Shown: positions 8,800 through 18,595, counted from the stretch's first letter. The stretch is DNA of 64,000 nucleotides from Halobacillus sp. Nhm2S1 (GCF_019599545.1 NZ_JAIEZV010000002.1:434001-498000); one strand, 5' to 3'. Made by a program: numbers and translations. Notes: a model not told the origin generated them from the letters alone.

Positions 8800-11265
8800 T
8801 TATATAAAAGTACTTACTGTTTCGTTTGATAGTTCAATGGTAAGTTTACCATTTTCATATTTTGCTGATTGAAATTCATTTATGGAATCTTCACCTAATT
8901 TGAAGACTGTTAAAAGGTGCCCCTTTTTGCACTTTTTAAGGAATTCCAGCTGTTTAGTCTCTAAAACTTTCCCGAACTTTTCAGCTACTAAAGCACGTGG
9001 TTCATCTAAGTTTCCCTCATGGAGAAGCATATCATCGTAAGAAGTGTGCTGTTCCATTTCAATGAGGTCATTCTCTGATTTAAGTTTCACTGTCCCTGAG
9101 GATTGCTCTAAGATTTCAATACCCGGTGCTAAATTGAACAACTGAGAAAAATCTCTTTGTTTATCACTATCGATCTCATCTACAATGACAACAATATTAG
9201 GTTTGAAGAACAATACTGTTCTTCCAAGCTTAACACCTGGATACGCATGATTATGCCCCTTTACTATGTCTAAGCGGTCATTTGTCATAAATGATGTCGT
9301 GGCAATTGTTTTTTGACCTTTCCTCTCATCCAACTTATACCTCTTATTTCTTAAAGACAATATGGAATGAGCATTAGGTGATTTTACATAGCCTCTTATC
9401 TTTGATTTTCCATAACTATATTTACCGGAATCAACTAGAATATCGCTGCCATTGTAATACAGGGAGATAGATAGGTCATCAAAATGTTTATGTGTAATGG
9501 TTTCGTATCCACTAACAAATGATAACCAGGTGGATTGTTTGTCTTCCTCCCCAAATTTATCCTGCATAATAGTTATACCAGCGGTTTGATCGTGAAAGCT
9601 ATCAAATTTCTTTTTAGTCCCTTTGACGGCTAATTTACCTGAATCACCAATTAGAGGCATAAACCCATCTGGCTTTGTAATATATTGATAATAATCATTT
9701 GATAAACCTAGTAAATCAATTAAATCTTTTCCAAGAGTCAAATGGTTTTTCTTTAAGAATTGTTCGGTAGAACGATAGAGAGTTTCAACAATTCGATGAT
9801 ACTCCGGACTATTCTCAAGATGTACACCCTGATGACTGTAACTAGAGTAGAAGGTATCCTTCAGACGCCAAATCCCTTTTTGAATCCAATTATCTGAATT
9901 TGGGTGCTTCATTACTATGCCTAACAAAATCAAGGCTCTATCCATCATAATACCATGGTTGTTTTTTCTGTAATTTTCATCAGACATTAAATATTCCGCG
10001 TGTTTCTCCACCAGTTCAGCATACTTTCTAGTATCTAGACGAATATGTTTTTGAGAGAGAACCAAAAAGTAAACTAAATTATGTGCTCTATATGCTGTCG
10101 GATGGTCATACCACAACATAGAGTTATCTGGGTCCGTTTCGTTGTATGAGATCCAAGACTCAGTGATCTCATGTGCTTTTAGCAAGTACTTGATGTTTGA
10201 TGTTTGCTCAAAAGCATTTAGCAAATAACTAAGGACGTTTAGTGCATGTAAATACAATTGATAAGTGTTCCCACTAGCCCCATGTTGATAATCCCAATCT
10301 ATTCCTTCAGAAAAATCTATAGAGTCCAAACCATTCTTTAGAAAGAAGTTATTTTTTAATATTTGGTCTCCTATTTCTGTCGACTTACTATTTACATTAG
10401 TAATCTTAATAAGTTGTGAAGTCTCTAAAGAATTTAACTTAATAAAAGAACTTAGAGAAGGCGTTTCATTCAATACATGTAACGTTTCTTCTTTTCCTTT
10501 TGGAAGATGGCCTTCCTGTTCATTGTGATAAAAATTAAATAATATATTCTTCTTATCTTTTCTATTTTTAATACCTTCCAGCAAAGTCATTAAGTGATTA
10601 CTAACATCATGCTTACAAGCAAGATTTTGCAGATAGTATATCTGAGGAATATAATCATGTTCATTGAAGAGTTCTACCAGGGATAACCTTCTCCTATATT
10701 CCTGAATAATTTCGTTTTTATCCATTTGTGGATAGGAGCACTTGTACATAGCCTCCACATGTTGTTTATAGTATTTACTTACATCAATTTGTGGGTTGTT
10801 TACTATAGCGGTAGAACCCTTAACTAATGTAGCTAAATACATTGACATAAACCCACCTGCGGAGCTTCCATAAAATTGTACTTTCTCAGTTTCAAAATTC
10901 ACTATAGAAATAATTTCGTTTAATATATTGGAGATCTCTTCCAAATAAAATCTTTCTTTTGTGCCCTGGCCCCAACCAAGATTGATCTCACCTAAATATA
11001 ATGTAGGATCGCTTACTATAATTACGGATCCCATGATCTTATTTAACCAAGAATGTCTTTGAAATACAGGAGGGTTATTTTTTTCAGCATTGTACGCTCC
11101 GTTATTCATAATCAGTAAGCGATCAGAACCTTTACGGAAGCGTACAAGGAATTCAAAAGGTACTCCATCTTTCATCACTCTAAAAATAGTTGGTTCGTCG
11201 GTAAAGAAGTTCGTACTCCCTATATCTTCAAAACGCAATTCAAGCTGTAGATAATTATCTGACAA
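8800..11265 (-). CDS. Alpha/beta-hydrolase-like plus heparinase II/III-like fusion
   Basis: Two-part protein of about 820 aa. Residues about 45-270 resemble an alpha/beta hydrolase: nucleophile elbow YGSSAGGF near residue 136 and a late EQEGHLPKG segment that could hold the His. Residues about 310-820 match heparinase II/III-family polysaccharide lyases: a helical toroid-like half, then a beta half with HKHFDDLSISLYYNGSDILVDSGKY and a PNAHSIL motif. No signal peptide is visible. The start is uncertain: TTG 11265 is 8 nt after GAGG, while the in-frame GTG 11274 overlaps that site. Likely role: trimming or modifying the polymer made by the operon (inference). The gene is AT-rich compared with wecB or gnd. 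Confidence 0.75.
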   Translation of the reverse strand: MSDNYLQLELRFEDIGSTNFFTDEPTIFRVMKDGVPFEFLVRFRKGSDRLLIMNNGAYNAEKNNPPVFQRHSWLNKIMGSVIIVSDPTLYLGEINLGWGQGTKERFYLEEISNILNEIISIVNFETEKVQFYGSSAGGFMSMYLATLVKGSTAIVNNPQIDVSKYYKQHVEAMYKCSYPQMDKNEIIQEYRRRLSLVELFNEHDYIPQIYYLQNLACKHDVSNHLMTLLEGIKNRKDKKNILFNFYHNEQEGHLPKGKEETLHVLNETPSLSSFIKLNSLETSQLIKITNVNSKSTEIGDQILKNNFFLKNGLDSIDFSEGIDWDYQHGASGNTYQLYLHALNVLSYLLNAFEQTSNIKYLLKAHEITESWISYNETDPDNSMLWYDHPTAYRAHNLVYFLVLSQKHIRLDTRKYAELVEKHAEYLMSDENYRKNNHGIMMDRALILLGIVMKHPNSDNWIQKGIWRLKDTFYSSYSHQGVHLENSPEYHRIVETLYRSTEQFLKKNHLTLGKDLIDLLGLSNDYYQYITKPDGFMPLIGDSGKLAVKGTKKKFDSFHDQTAGITIMQDKFGEEDKQSTWLSFVSGYETITHKHFDDLSISLYYNGSDILVDSGKYSYGKSKIRGYVKSPNAHSILSLRNKRYKLDERKGQKTIATTSFMTNDRLDIVKGHNHAYPGVKLGRTVLFFKPNIVVIVDEIDSDKQRDFSQLFNLAPGIEILEQSSGTVKLKSENDLIEMEQHTSYDDMLLHEGNLDEPRALVAEKFGKVLETKQLEFLKKCKKGHLLTVFKLGEDSINEFQSAKYENGKLTIELSNETVSTFI

Positions 11266-11276
11266 TATTCCCACCT

Positions 11277-13976
11277 CTAGCTAGATAGTTTCTTGATAAT
11301 TTCTTCATAGTCCCCTTTGTTGTATAAATCCTCAAATTCCTTGAACCTTTTATCCTTATTAACCAGATGTTTACGGTATAAGTCATAAATGTTGTACAGG
11401 GTGTCTATAGACTCTTCTTGATCCCCTTTTGATATTCTGTTTAGCCTCTTCAAATACCAATTCTTAAAGTAGAAGGTGAATCTTTTTTCCATATAGGTAT
11501 CCAAAAGATCATATCTCTCCAAAAATGGCAATCGTTCTTTTTCTAATGTCAAATATTTCTCAAAGAATTTCTTGGAGATCGTATTTGTTACTGAACCTTC
11601 AACTGCAGCGTAATATATGTGTATAGTTAAATTTATTACTTTGGTTTTCTTAGAGTTGAGCAATAATTCTTGGAAGAACATTGTGTCCTGTCCCGCAGCC
11701 TTTTCTATCATTTCAAGGTTATGATCGATAATAAGCTCTTTCTTCATCAACATTGTTTGAATACTATGAGCACGCAGGTTTACTGCCTTCAAAAACTCTT
11801 TTGGATCAATGATTTCTTCACTGTTCAAGCAATTCGTTACAATCTTATGATAGTCAAAAGTGCTCCGCCGCTCATTATCAAGTTTAATCATATTCCCCAT
11901 AACGATATCTAGATCATCATCTTGTTTCATCATTGCTAATAATTCTGCATAACCGTCATTAACTGCTTCGTTATCTGGGTCCAAATAGGTCACGTAAGGA
12001 GCAGTTGCAAGTTTTACACCTTTATTCCGTGGCCTTGATGCACTTCCACTCCCATTATCATCAAACCTGTATAAGTTCACATTTTGGAAACTATCGTTTA
12101 AACGATTTGTTGTCCTAATTGTTTCGGGGTCTGTAGAACCGTCATCAATTAAGAGGATTTCCATTTGGTTAAAAATGCTACTTCTCTTTAAAGATTGGAA
12201 ACATTTATTTAAAAGATGCTTACCATTGTTGTAAACCGGTACAATTACCGTAACGTCATATTCTTGCTGTGAAGTAGGCTTCTCTGCTATGAGATTGATA
12301 GAATTATACTCAAAGCGATCAATAGAATAACCATTAGGAACCTGGTCATTTCTACTAAGTTTTATTAGATCTTCTAATTTAAATGACTCGCTCCAGAACA
12401 GTGTTTGATATTTGTCTTTTACAACGGAAACAAAATCATGCTCTACACCTTCAGTTAATCGGTTACGCTCATAAAATACATCTTTGGTGACATAATCGCT
12501 ATTCGTATACTTAAAGCCGTTCACCATGTCTTCTACATAATGGTCCCCGTAATATCTGCTACCATCGATAAAAGTAATCATATCGAATTGTTCCTTGAGT
12601 TCTTCTGTTAAAGAATCCACAGCCACTAAGTGTTTATGAGGGTATGTTTGTAACTCGAATATCTTCTTCGTACTTTCTGTAATCTTATCAGCAACGACTA
12701 GGACTCTCTTCGTTAAATCTTGCGTCTTTCCAGACAGCCCTATTTTCGCTAATAGATCATCAAATCGGTCGAATGTCGTGTGGTTTGACATTACATTTCT
12801 AATCCCATTGACTTGATGCTGATAAACTTCCTCGTCAGACATCTTTGTAAGAATTTCAGTTGCTTCACGTTTATTGTGAACCATAAATACGTTAGGGAAT
12901 TTATTGTTAACTCCAACGCTATAATTAGACATAATTGCATTACCAATTGCTTGCAACTCATAAATACGGTTTGCAAACATCGTTTCACTATATTTAATTG
13001 AATTGAGGTTAATTGCCCAGTCATAGAGTTTGTGAATTTTTTGCAGATACTCATGCGGGATAGCTGGCGAAATATACTTCAAATATTTCCTTGGGAAAAA
13101 GTAATCAGGGTGATCAATAGTATAATTCCGATCAATGATTTTTAGATCCCGACCTGAGTCGACAACGCCATCAAAAATTGTAATAGTTTCCTTTTGACGC
13201 TCTGGATATTTATTCAACCATGAACCGGCAAAAAACACATCCTTGAATTTTTCCACACTCTTCATACCGACAGGATTATGGTATAAAGGGTTTACTCCAA
13301 ATTCAAGAACATGAACATTCTCGTTATTGCATTCTTTTCTGTAGTCATTAACTACTTCCTTTGCTGTTGTAAAAATATGATCACACTTTTTAGCTATGTC
13401 TATAAACCGATGATAGTTTACAGGATCTTCTTTAGAATAGAAAACAATCTTCGCTCCATCTTGTTTGAAGAAATCAATCATTTCATAAAGCTCTTTACGC
13501 CTATTGGATTTTGAGTTAGCTACTCCGCGCCATTCCCTATTAAGACCCTTCCAAGTAGTTGCAACGAAAAAAACATCTAACTTCCCTTTGAATTTTTTAT
13601 AATTCTTACTGGTTAAATAATTGAAGTTAGCTACGTCTTTAAACGAATGATATAAGAATTCATCCGCAACGATACCGACGTTTACATTTCTCTTTGTAAA
13701 GAACTTACTTCCATTACTCTCCGGTATTTTTGTAATTAGCTTTTTAATACGTGAAAAGTACTCTTCATCTGCTGTTTTCTTTCTATAATTTAAGTAGTCT
13801 TTAGTTTCATCATCAGCTGAAGCTACTGAGCTTGATACTTCCTTTTTATTTTTTTGAGGAAGTGTTCCATTTTTTAAGTTTGTAATTTCCTTATATTCTT
13901 GCTTTATGGAAAGTTGTAGTGCCTTCTGCTCTCTTTCAATCGACTTTAATCTCTTGTCAATACTTACGATATTCAT
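11277..13976 (-). CDS. Bifunctional CgeB-like and GT2 glycosyltransferase with N-terminal coiled coil
   Basis: 899-aa cytosolic protein without membrane segments. Residues 1-35 are a charged coiled coil. Residues about 85-410 resemble CgeB/YkvP-type GT-B glycosyltransferases (HVLEFGVNPLYHNP, VFFAGSWLNKYPERQ, ELQAIGNAIMSNYSVG). A short linker follows. From about residue 572 a GT2 domain begins: VTVIVPVYNNG, ILLIDDGSTD, RPRNKGVKLA and the metal-binding YLDPDNE. Two transferase domains imply alternate sugar addition, as in polymerising teichoic-acid or capsule enzymes; the sugars cannot be predicted. GAGG lies 9 nt before ATG 13976. The gene is AT-rich, suggesting horizontal acquisition with its neighbours. 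Confidence 0.85.
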   Translation of the reverse strand: MNIVSIDKRLKSIEREQKALQLSIKQEYKEITNLKNGTLPQKNKKEVSSSVASADDETKDYLNYRKKTADEEYFSRIKKLITKIPESNGSKFFTKRNVNVGIVADEFLYHSFKDVANFNYLTSKNYKKFKGKLDVFFVATTWKGLNREWRGVANSKSNRRKELYEMIDFFKQDGAKIVFYSKEDPVNYHRFIDIAKKCDHIFTTAKEVVNDYRKECNNENVHVLEFGVNPLYHNPVGMKSVEKFKDVFFAGSWLNKYPERQKETITIFDGVVDSGRDLKIIDRNYTIDHPDYFFPRKYLKYISPAIPHEYLQKIHKLYDWAINLNSIKYSETMFANRIYELQAIGNAIMSNYSVGVNNKFPNVFMVHNKREATEILTKMSDEEVYQHQVNGIRNVMSNHTTFDRFDDLLAKIGLSGKTQDLTKRVLVVADKITESTKKIFELQTYPHKHLVAVDSLTEELKEQFDMITFIDGSRYYGDHYVEDMVNGFKYTNSDYVTKDVFYERNRLTEGVEHDFVSVVKDKYQTLFWSESFKLEDLIKLSRNDQVPNGYSIDRFEYNSINLIAEKPTSQQEYDVTVIVPVYNNGKHLLNKCFQSLKRSSIFNQMEILLIDDGSTDPETIRTTNRLNDSFQNVNLYRFDDNGSGSASRPRNKGVKLATAPYVTYLDPDNEAVNDGYAELLAMMKQDDDLDIVMGNMIKLDNERRSTFDYHKIVTNCLNSEEIIDPKEFLKAVNLRAHSIQTMLMKKELIIDHNLEMIEKAAGQDTMFFQELLLNSKKTKVINLTIHIYYAAVEGSVTNTISKKFFEKYLTLEKERLPFLERYDLLDTYMEKRFTFYFKNWYLKRLNRISKGDQEESIDTLYNIYDLYRKHLVNKDKRFKEFEDLYNKGDYEEIIKKLSS

Positions 13977-13978
13977 AG

Positions 13979-14923
13979 TTATTTACCTCGCTTCATACGG
14001 TTGATAAATTTCCAATATGCAATAGTCATTTTTCCTAATTTAGAGGTACTCAACGATTCATAGCGCTTCATTAGCTTCTTGTGCGATTTCAAAAGCACAG
14101 CTTCTTTTTTGTACATCTGCATCATTTGTTCTTTCAACTTAACTTTCTGCTCTTTTTCTTCGATTAGTTGCTGGCTTAAACGTTGAACATCTATTGAATT
14201 AGTTTTAACAGGTTTTTCTTTTTCCTGATTGATTTTTATTTTGTCGACTACAGCTGCTTGTTTTTTTATCAACTTCGCAAGATCATTATGAGATATTTTT
14301 TCTTTCTGCAACTCATCTATATGATTCTCTAATTGACGTACTTTGTTAATCAGTTCATTCTCTTTGTTTAATGAATTTTCTAATATAGAAGTTACATAGT
14401 TAGTATCTGATGAGATATTTTCATTCGTAAAAACAATACCTGCCCAATCGAAGGATACAAAACAATCGGCTAGTCGACCCAGAGAGAGCTCTGAAATGAG
14501 TTGGTTTATTAAGTACATTCGCTCGTGAATAGCTTCCCTGTTTGGCTTAGTAGTAAGTAATATCAAATTCCCACTATTAGACCATATTCTATCGAGGACT
14601 TTCTCAATGGAATCCTTATTTTCCGCCAGGGTTAACAAGTCCCCTTGGATAATAATGGTATTGAAATTCCCATCTAAGACATCTGGTTCTATAAAATTAA
14701 TGGACTTTGAAACAGCAATCTCTTTATTAAAGTCCATATCTACTTTCAATGAATCCGTTAACCATGTTGTAGCACTTTCGTCGTTTTCTAATTCAGGAGG
14801 AGTTAGGCTAGACTCCAACATAAAAGGCCCTGTAATATGACCTTTCAACCATGCAATAGGGTTAGATGTTAAAGCATGTTCTTTTGTTCGTTGCTGTACT
14901 TGCTTTTCATAAACTTGAACCAT
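13979..14923 (-). CDS. Unrecognised coiled-coil protein of the polysaccharide operon
   Basis: 314 aa, family not recognised. Residues about 80-185 look like a small alpha/beta fold with alternating hydrophobic strands (NTIIIQGDL, NLILLTTKP, DCFVSFDWAGIVF), reminiscent of a degenerate Rossmann or methyltransferase core but without a glycine-rich SAM motif. Residues about 185-290 are a long Lys/Glu-rich coiled coil; the C-terminus is basic. There is no signal peptide or TM helix. AAGGAG precedes ATG 14923. It starts 3 bp downstream of the GT4 gene and its stop lies 2 bp from the next start, so it is part of the operon. It may scaffold the glycosyltransferases, whose largest member also has a coiled-coil N-terminus (inference). 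Confidence 0.7.
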   Translation of the reverse strand: MVQVYEKQVQQRTKEHALTSNPIAWLKGHITGPFMLESSLTPPELENDESATTWLTDSLKVDMDFNKEIAVSKSINFIEPDVLDGNFNTIIIQGDLLTLAENKDSIEKVLDRIWSNSGNLILLTTKPNREAIHERMYLINQLISELSLGRLADCFVSFDWAGIVFTNENISSDTNYVTSILENSLNKENELINKVRQLENHIDELQKEKISHNDLAKLIKKQAAVVDKIKINQEKEKPVKTNSIDVQRLSQQLIEEKEQKVKLKEQMMQMYKKEAVLLKSHKKLMKRYESLSTSKLGKMTIAYWKFINRMKRGK

Positions 14924-14926
14924 TTG

Positions 14927-16240
14927 CTACACTCCTTCTGCTACCAAGCTTTTGGTACTCGTTTGATAAACCTCTAGCAATGAAAATTTCTCTTCTTCCC
15001 AGTTATACTTCAAACTTGCATCATAACAATTCTCAGACAATTGATCTCTCAGTTGTTCATTTGTTAGTAAGTGATTTACAGCTCTAGCGATGTCTTCGTA
15101 ATCATGAGAGTCCACACAAACCCCCACTTCTTCTCCTTTTACAACTCTTTCCACTTCAGGGAAACTGCACGCTACAACAGGTATTCCACTCATCATATAC
15201 TCAAATAATTTATTAGAGGAGGCCGAATAATGATTAAAACACACATTGTTCAGTACCTGAAAACCAACATAAGCATTTCTTGTATATCTAGGCAAATCCC
15301 TCAACGGTACCTTGGGAAGGAACTTCACTTTGTGTTCCAATTCCATTTCTTGGACCATTTTCTTTAGTTGGGGTTTAATTTTCCCATCGCCTATAAAGAC
15401 AAGAGTTCCTTCTTTTATATGAGGCATGGCTCTCACTAATTTATCAAGTCCTCGCCCAGTTTGAATGCCGCCTTGATACAAAAGGATCTTCTCGTTTTGC
15501 GGCAGATCCAACATATCATGTAATGGAGCTTTCTCCTGCGTAAGTTTCGTTTCTTGCTTAAAGGGGTAATTGTGTACTACGTTTGGATAAAATCCATACA
15601 AGTCTTCGTTATACTTTGCGCGTGTATGATTTTCCACAATCATGGAATCGATTCTAGAAATGAAAAACTTTTCTAACTTGCCATGATAAGCACTCTCATA
15701 TCCTGTGCGGCTTGTTTGGACCTCGTGCGAATCGTAGATTAACCTCTTCCTCTTCAAACGAAATTTAGAGCAAATGTAACCCTGGGGAAGCGTATTGAGA
15801 TCATTGGAATGATAAATTGAATAATTTCTTTGGTAACCTCTCAAAATCATACGAAGAATAATACTGCCTCGGATCCATGCGACCCTTACTTTTGTTTTTA
15901 ATAATGTAAAACCTAAGATCGATAACATACCTACAAGGAAAGGATTTACATACATAAGCACTAACCAACAGATTAAGGCTAAAAACGCTACAATCTTATT
16001 ACTGAGAAGAATCCTGTAAGCCTTCTGCATCGCCTCTAACAATACAGGATATCTTCGCACACGAAAGACCCTGAAGTTTTCGTTCCTTTCTTCATACATA
16101 GGAAGGTCATCATCTTTAGGGTCATGAATACATATGAGATCGACTTTATAATCCTGTTCAGATAAAGCTGTACATTCCCGTAAAACACGGGCATCGTTTG
16201 TAAAGTGGTTCCAGACAAACATGCATACATTTTTGTTCAT
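14927..16240 (-). CDS. GT4-family glycosyltransferase
   Basis: 437-aa GT-B fold enzyme. The N-terminal acceptor half holds hydrophobic segments (about residues 80-130) that may associate with the membrane. The C-terminal half has the nucleotide-sugar signature: KILLYQGGIQTGRGLDKLV, LVFIGDG, and the E-x7-E region SSNKLFEYMMSGIPVVA. The start follows AAGG at a rather long 11-nt spacing and its ATG abuts the upstream gene's stop. Sugar donor unknown. Second gene of the polymer operon. Confidence 0.9.
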   Translation of the reverse strand: MNKNVCMFVWNHFTNDARVLRECTALSEQDYKVDLICIHDPKDDDLPMYEERNENFRVFRVRRYPVLLEAMQKAYRILLSNKIVAFLALICWLVLMYVNPFLVGMLSILGFTLLKTKVRVAWIRGSIILRMILRGYQRNYSIYHSNDLNTLPQGYICSKFRLKRKRLIYDSHEVQTSRTGYESAYHGKLEKFFISRIDSMIVENHTRAKYNEDLYGFYPNVVHNYPFKQETKLTQEKAPLHDMLDLPQNEKILLYQGGIQTGRGLDKLVRAMPHIKEGTLVFIGDGKIKPQLKKMVQEMELEHKVKFLPKVPLRDLPRYTRNAYVGFQVLNNVCFNHYSASSNKLFEYMMSGIPVVACSFPEVERVVKGEEVGVCVDSHDYEDIARAVNHLLTNEQLRDQLSENCYDASLKYNWEEEKFSLLEVYQTSTKSLVAEGV

Positions 16241-17476
16241 TTATAGTTCAACCTTACGTAGTTTATTTGGTACTCTTTCTTCCTGTTTTTCCATAATGTC
16301 AATAAGGGAATAAATATTTTCTTCCCAAAGAAAGTTTCGTTGCACGTATTGCTGCGCATTCTTGCTCAAACGTTTTTGTAGTAAAGGGTCCTCTAGTAAC
16401 CGATCAATATAAGCGACCAGCTCCCCTGCTTGTTTCGTCTCAGAAACAAATCCTGCTTCATTAGCTTCAATAATATCCTTAGCAAATCCATCCACAGAAC
16501 CTACAATAGGGACACCACAAGTCATATAATCGATGATCTTACCAGGCAAAACAGTCTTAAATACCTCTTTATCAACTAGCGTCACAATCCCTACTTGATG
16601 TTCTGCAATTAATTCAAAACATTCGGCTCGAGTTACAGGGTGGACGAATGTGACGTTATCCAAGGACCTTGCTTTAATTTCCTCTTTTAAATGTTGACTA
16701 TGATACCCATATCCCATAATCGTTAGCTCTACATTTCGTGACTTGAGCTTCTCAGCCAATAGGAGAAGGATTTCATTATCTTGTGCAAGCCCAAGGTTCC
16801 CCGCATAAATGGCTTTAAAACCACTAGGGTTGTATAAAGGTTTCATGAATTCATAGTTTCTCGCTCCATTGGGAACATACGTGATTTTTTCTCCTGCTCC
16901 CGTCTGTTCATTCTTTATATGATCGATAAAACCCTTGCTGTTGACAACGATCTCATCCGCTCGTTTATATAACAATTTCTCGATTCTACGGAAGTACCGT
17001 ATGATGAAAGGATAATTGAATACCCCGACTCCTTTTAGCGAATCCGGCCATAAATCCCTTATTTCTAGAATCAACTTGGCTTTGAATCTAATTTTAGCGA
17101 TTAACCCGACAACAGCCACAAAAATGGGTGGTGAGGTCGTATAAATGTAATCGTATTTCTCTCTTCTACCTAAGACAATTCCAATCATCTTTATGGCCAT
17201 TTCCAAATAATAAAGGAGGCGATTCATAAAGCTGCGTGAATACTTACGGTTCTGGATTTTTACCCGGGTCACATCTTCCGTCTCGTTTAGTTGTTGATCA
17301 TCCCAAAAAGATTCATCCTCATAAAAGTTACGATTTGGATATGTAGGGTCCGTTGTCAACACATCAATCTCATACCCTTCTTTTTTCAGCATGAGGTATA
17401 TGTTTTTCATTCTGTTTCCTGCACTTCCGATTTCTGGATAGAAGTTTTGTGATATTAGCAATATTTTTTTCGGCAT
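16241..17476 (-). CDS. GT4-family glycosyltransferase (WbuB-like)
   Basis: First gene of the nine-gene polymer operon. The start MPKKILLISQNFYPEIGSAG at 17476 is chosen because GGAAAGAGGG sits directly before it; the longer ATG at 17497 has no ribosome site. It is a GT-B enzyme: IYTTSPPIFVAVVG and ILEIRDLWPDSL in the N-terminal domain, then FKAIYAGNLGLAQDNE, ELTIMGYGYH and PGKIIDYMTCGVPIVGS as donor site. This pattern is close to WbuB-type transferases (fucosaminyl and related amino sugars), but donor assignment from pattern alone is weak. Confidence 0.9.
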   Translation of the reverse strand: MPKKILLISQNFYPEIGSAGNRMKNIYLMLKKEGYEIDVLTTDPTYPNRNFYEDESFWDDQQLNETEDVTRVKIQNRKYSRSFMNRLLYYLEMAIKMIGIVLGRREKYDYIYTTSPPIFVAVVGLIAKIRFKAKLILEIRDLWPDSLKGVGVFNYPFIIRYFRRIEKLLYKRADEIVVNSKGFIDHIKNEQTGAGEKITYVPNGARNYEFMKPLYNPSGFKAIYAGNLGLAQDNEILLLLAEKLKSRNVELTIMGYGYHSQHLKEEIKARSLDNVTFVHPVTRAECFELIAEHQVGIVTLVDKEVFKTVLPGKIIDYMTCGVPIVGSVDGFAKDIIEANEAGFVSETKQAGELVAYIDRLLEDPLLQKRLSKNAQQYVQRNFLWEENIYSLIDIMEKQEERVPNKLRKVEL

Positions 17477-17842
17477 ATTCCCTCTTTCCATAAACATACG
17501 AACATAGAGTCATAGATTATGTATGTTTATTGACAAAAGATTTAGAAATTCTACAATATCCTTCAAATTACCCATTCCATAAAAAAACCCAACTGTCTAA
17601 GGGTAGAAATCAGATGGGCATAATGTATGTACAAATGCGTAAATCTATAAAAGCAATTATTACAAATATATTTCAATACTAGACATTATAACAGTATTTA
17701 GTCCTTGTATGAAGGCTTGGAGAGAATATTTTACAATTTTTTGTTTGATTTTGACGAATATCCTGTATGAGTAAACACTTACTATTGCTGCCTCAGGACA
17801 TGGTGCCTATCACGTATATTTACAAAGGATATTCGGAATTAA
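17477..17842. other. Intergenic region upstream of the polymer operon
   Basis: 366 bp, AT-rich, with no ORF of coding character. It must contain the promoter of the minus-strand polymer operon, but no clear -35/-10 pair was picked out. Confidence 0.5.
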
Positions 17843-17875
17843 AAAAACACAAACCCTTCAGGTTTGCGTTTTTTT
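17843..17875 (-). terminator. Terminator after the RDD gene
   Basis: A ten-pair stem with one mismatch (aacgcaaacc/ggtttgtgtt on the minus strand) is followed by a T-run. It lies 12 bp after the stop at 17887. Confidence 0.75.
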
Positions 17876-17886
17876 ACCATTCTTAT

Positions 17887-18336
17887 TCACGCGTGATTAC
17901 CTTCCATCACCTGCTTTGATGTTGTATCAGGTGCCTGATGAGTGACATAGGTCCCTGCAATGAAGTCATGAATCGCTCGTTTATCCTCACGAATACCTAC
18001 CATAAACGCACTGACGATAAGTCCGATACCCAGAGTGAGGGCATAAACCAGAAAGCCGACTACCTCTCTTAACAACATCCTCCCTATTCCTACCTCTGTA
18101 CCGTCCTTTTGAAGGATGCGTATTCCCGCTGCTTTCTTTCCTATTGTATATCCAGACCACACAATAGGAAGAACAACAAAATAAACGACATTCAAAGAAT
18201 CCAGTGGGCTATAATCTCTAAAAAATTCTCCGTAGATCAAATAAGTAAGTAGTGTGAAGATGACACCTAGAATAATCCCATCCAATACCCGGGCAGCAAA
18301 GCGTGCCCAAAATCCTGCAGGTTGTTTGATGTCCAT
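17887..18336 (-). CDS. RDD-family membrane protein
   Basis: 149-aa integral membrane protein. The RDD hallmark is present: FWARFAARVLDGIIL at residues about 8-22, with a second RDD-like acidic site (EDKRAIHDFIAGTYV) near the C-terminus. Three hydrophobic segments can be seen. Function in the family is poorly defined; some members have been proposed as ion exchangers in halophiles. ATG 18336 is chosen because AAGGAGATGG lies before it; the longer start at 18378 lacks a site. Monocistronic, with its own terminator. Confidence 0.85.
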   Translation of the reverse strand: MDIKQPAGFWARFAARVLDGIILGVIFTLLTYLIYGEFFRDYSPLDSLNVVYFVVLPIVWSGYTIGKKAAGIRILQKDGTEVGIGRMLLREVVGFLVYALTLGIGLIVSAFMVGIREDKRAIHDFIAGTYVTHQAPDTTSKQVMEGNHA

Positions 18337-18550
18337 AGTTCCATCTCCTTTTTCGAAGTTAAGGACTATATACCACATTTTTGGAATTTTTAGTCATTTC
18401 GATATGGTCACTTTATCACGCACCCGGGATATTTAAAGTTACCTTCAATGATTCAAGCCAGATCTTGGAATCATTGTTGACTTCCTTTCTTGTGTAGGAC
18501 TGACACTTCTTATGTACGTTCCTTATCCTCTTGTTTGCGCGTTTAAAATA

Positions 18551-18583
18551 AAAAAAGCGCAAGCCATATTACAGGCTTGCGCT
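18551..18583 (-). terminator. Terminator of gnd
   Basis: The minus-strand stem gcgcaagcc/ggcttgcgc is followed by TTTTTT. It lies 13 bp beyond the gnd stop. Confidence 0.85.
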
Positions 18584-18595
18584 CTTCGATTTCTA

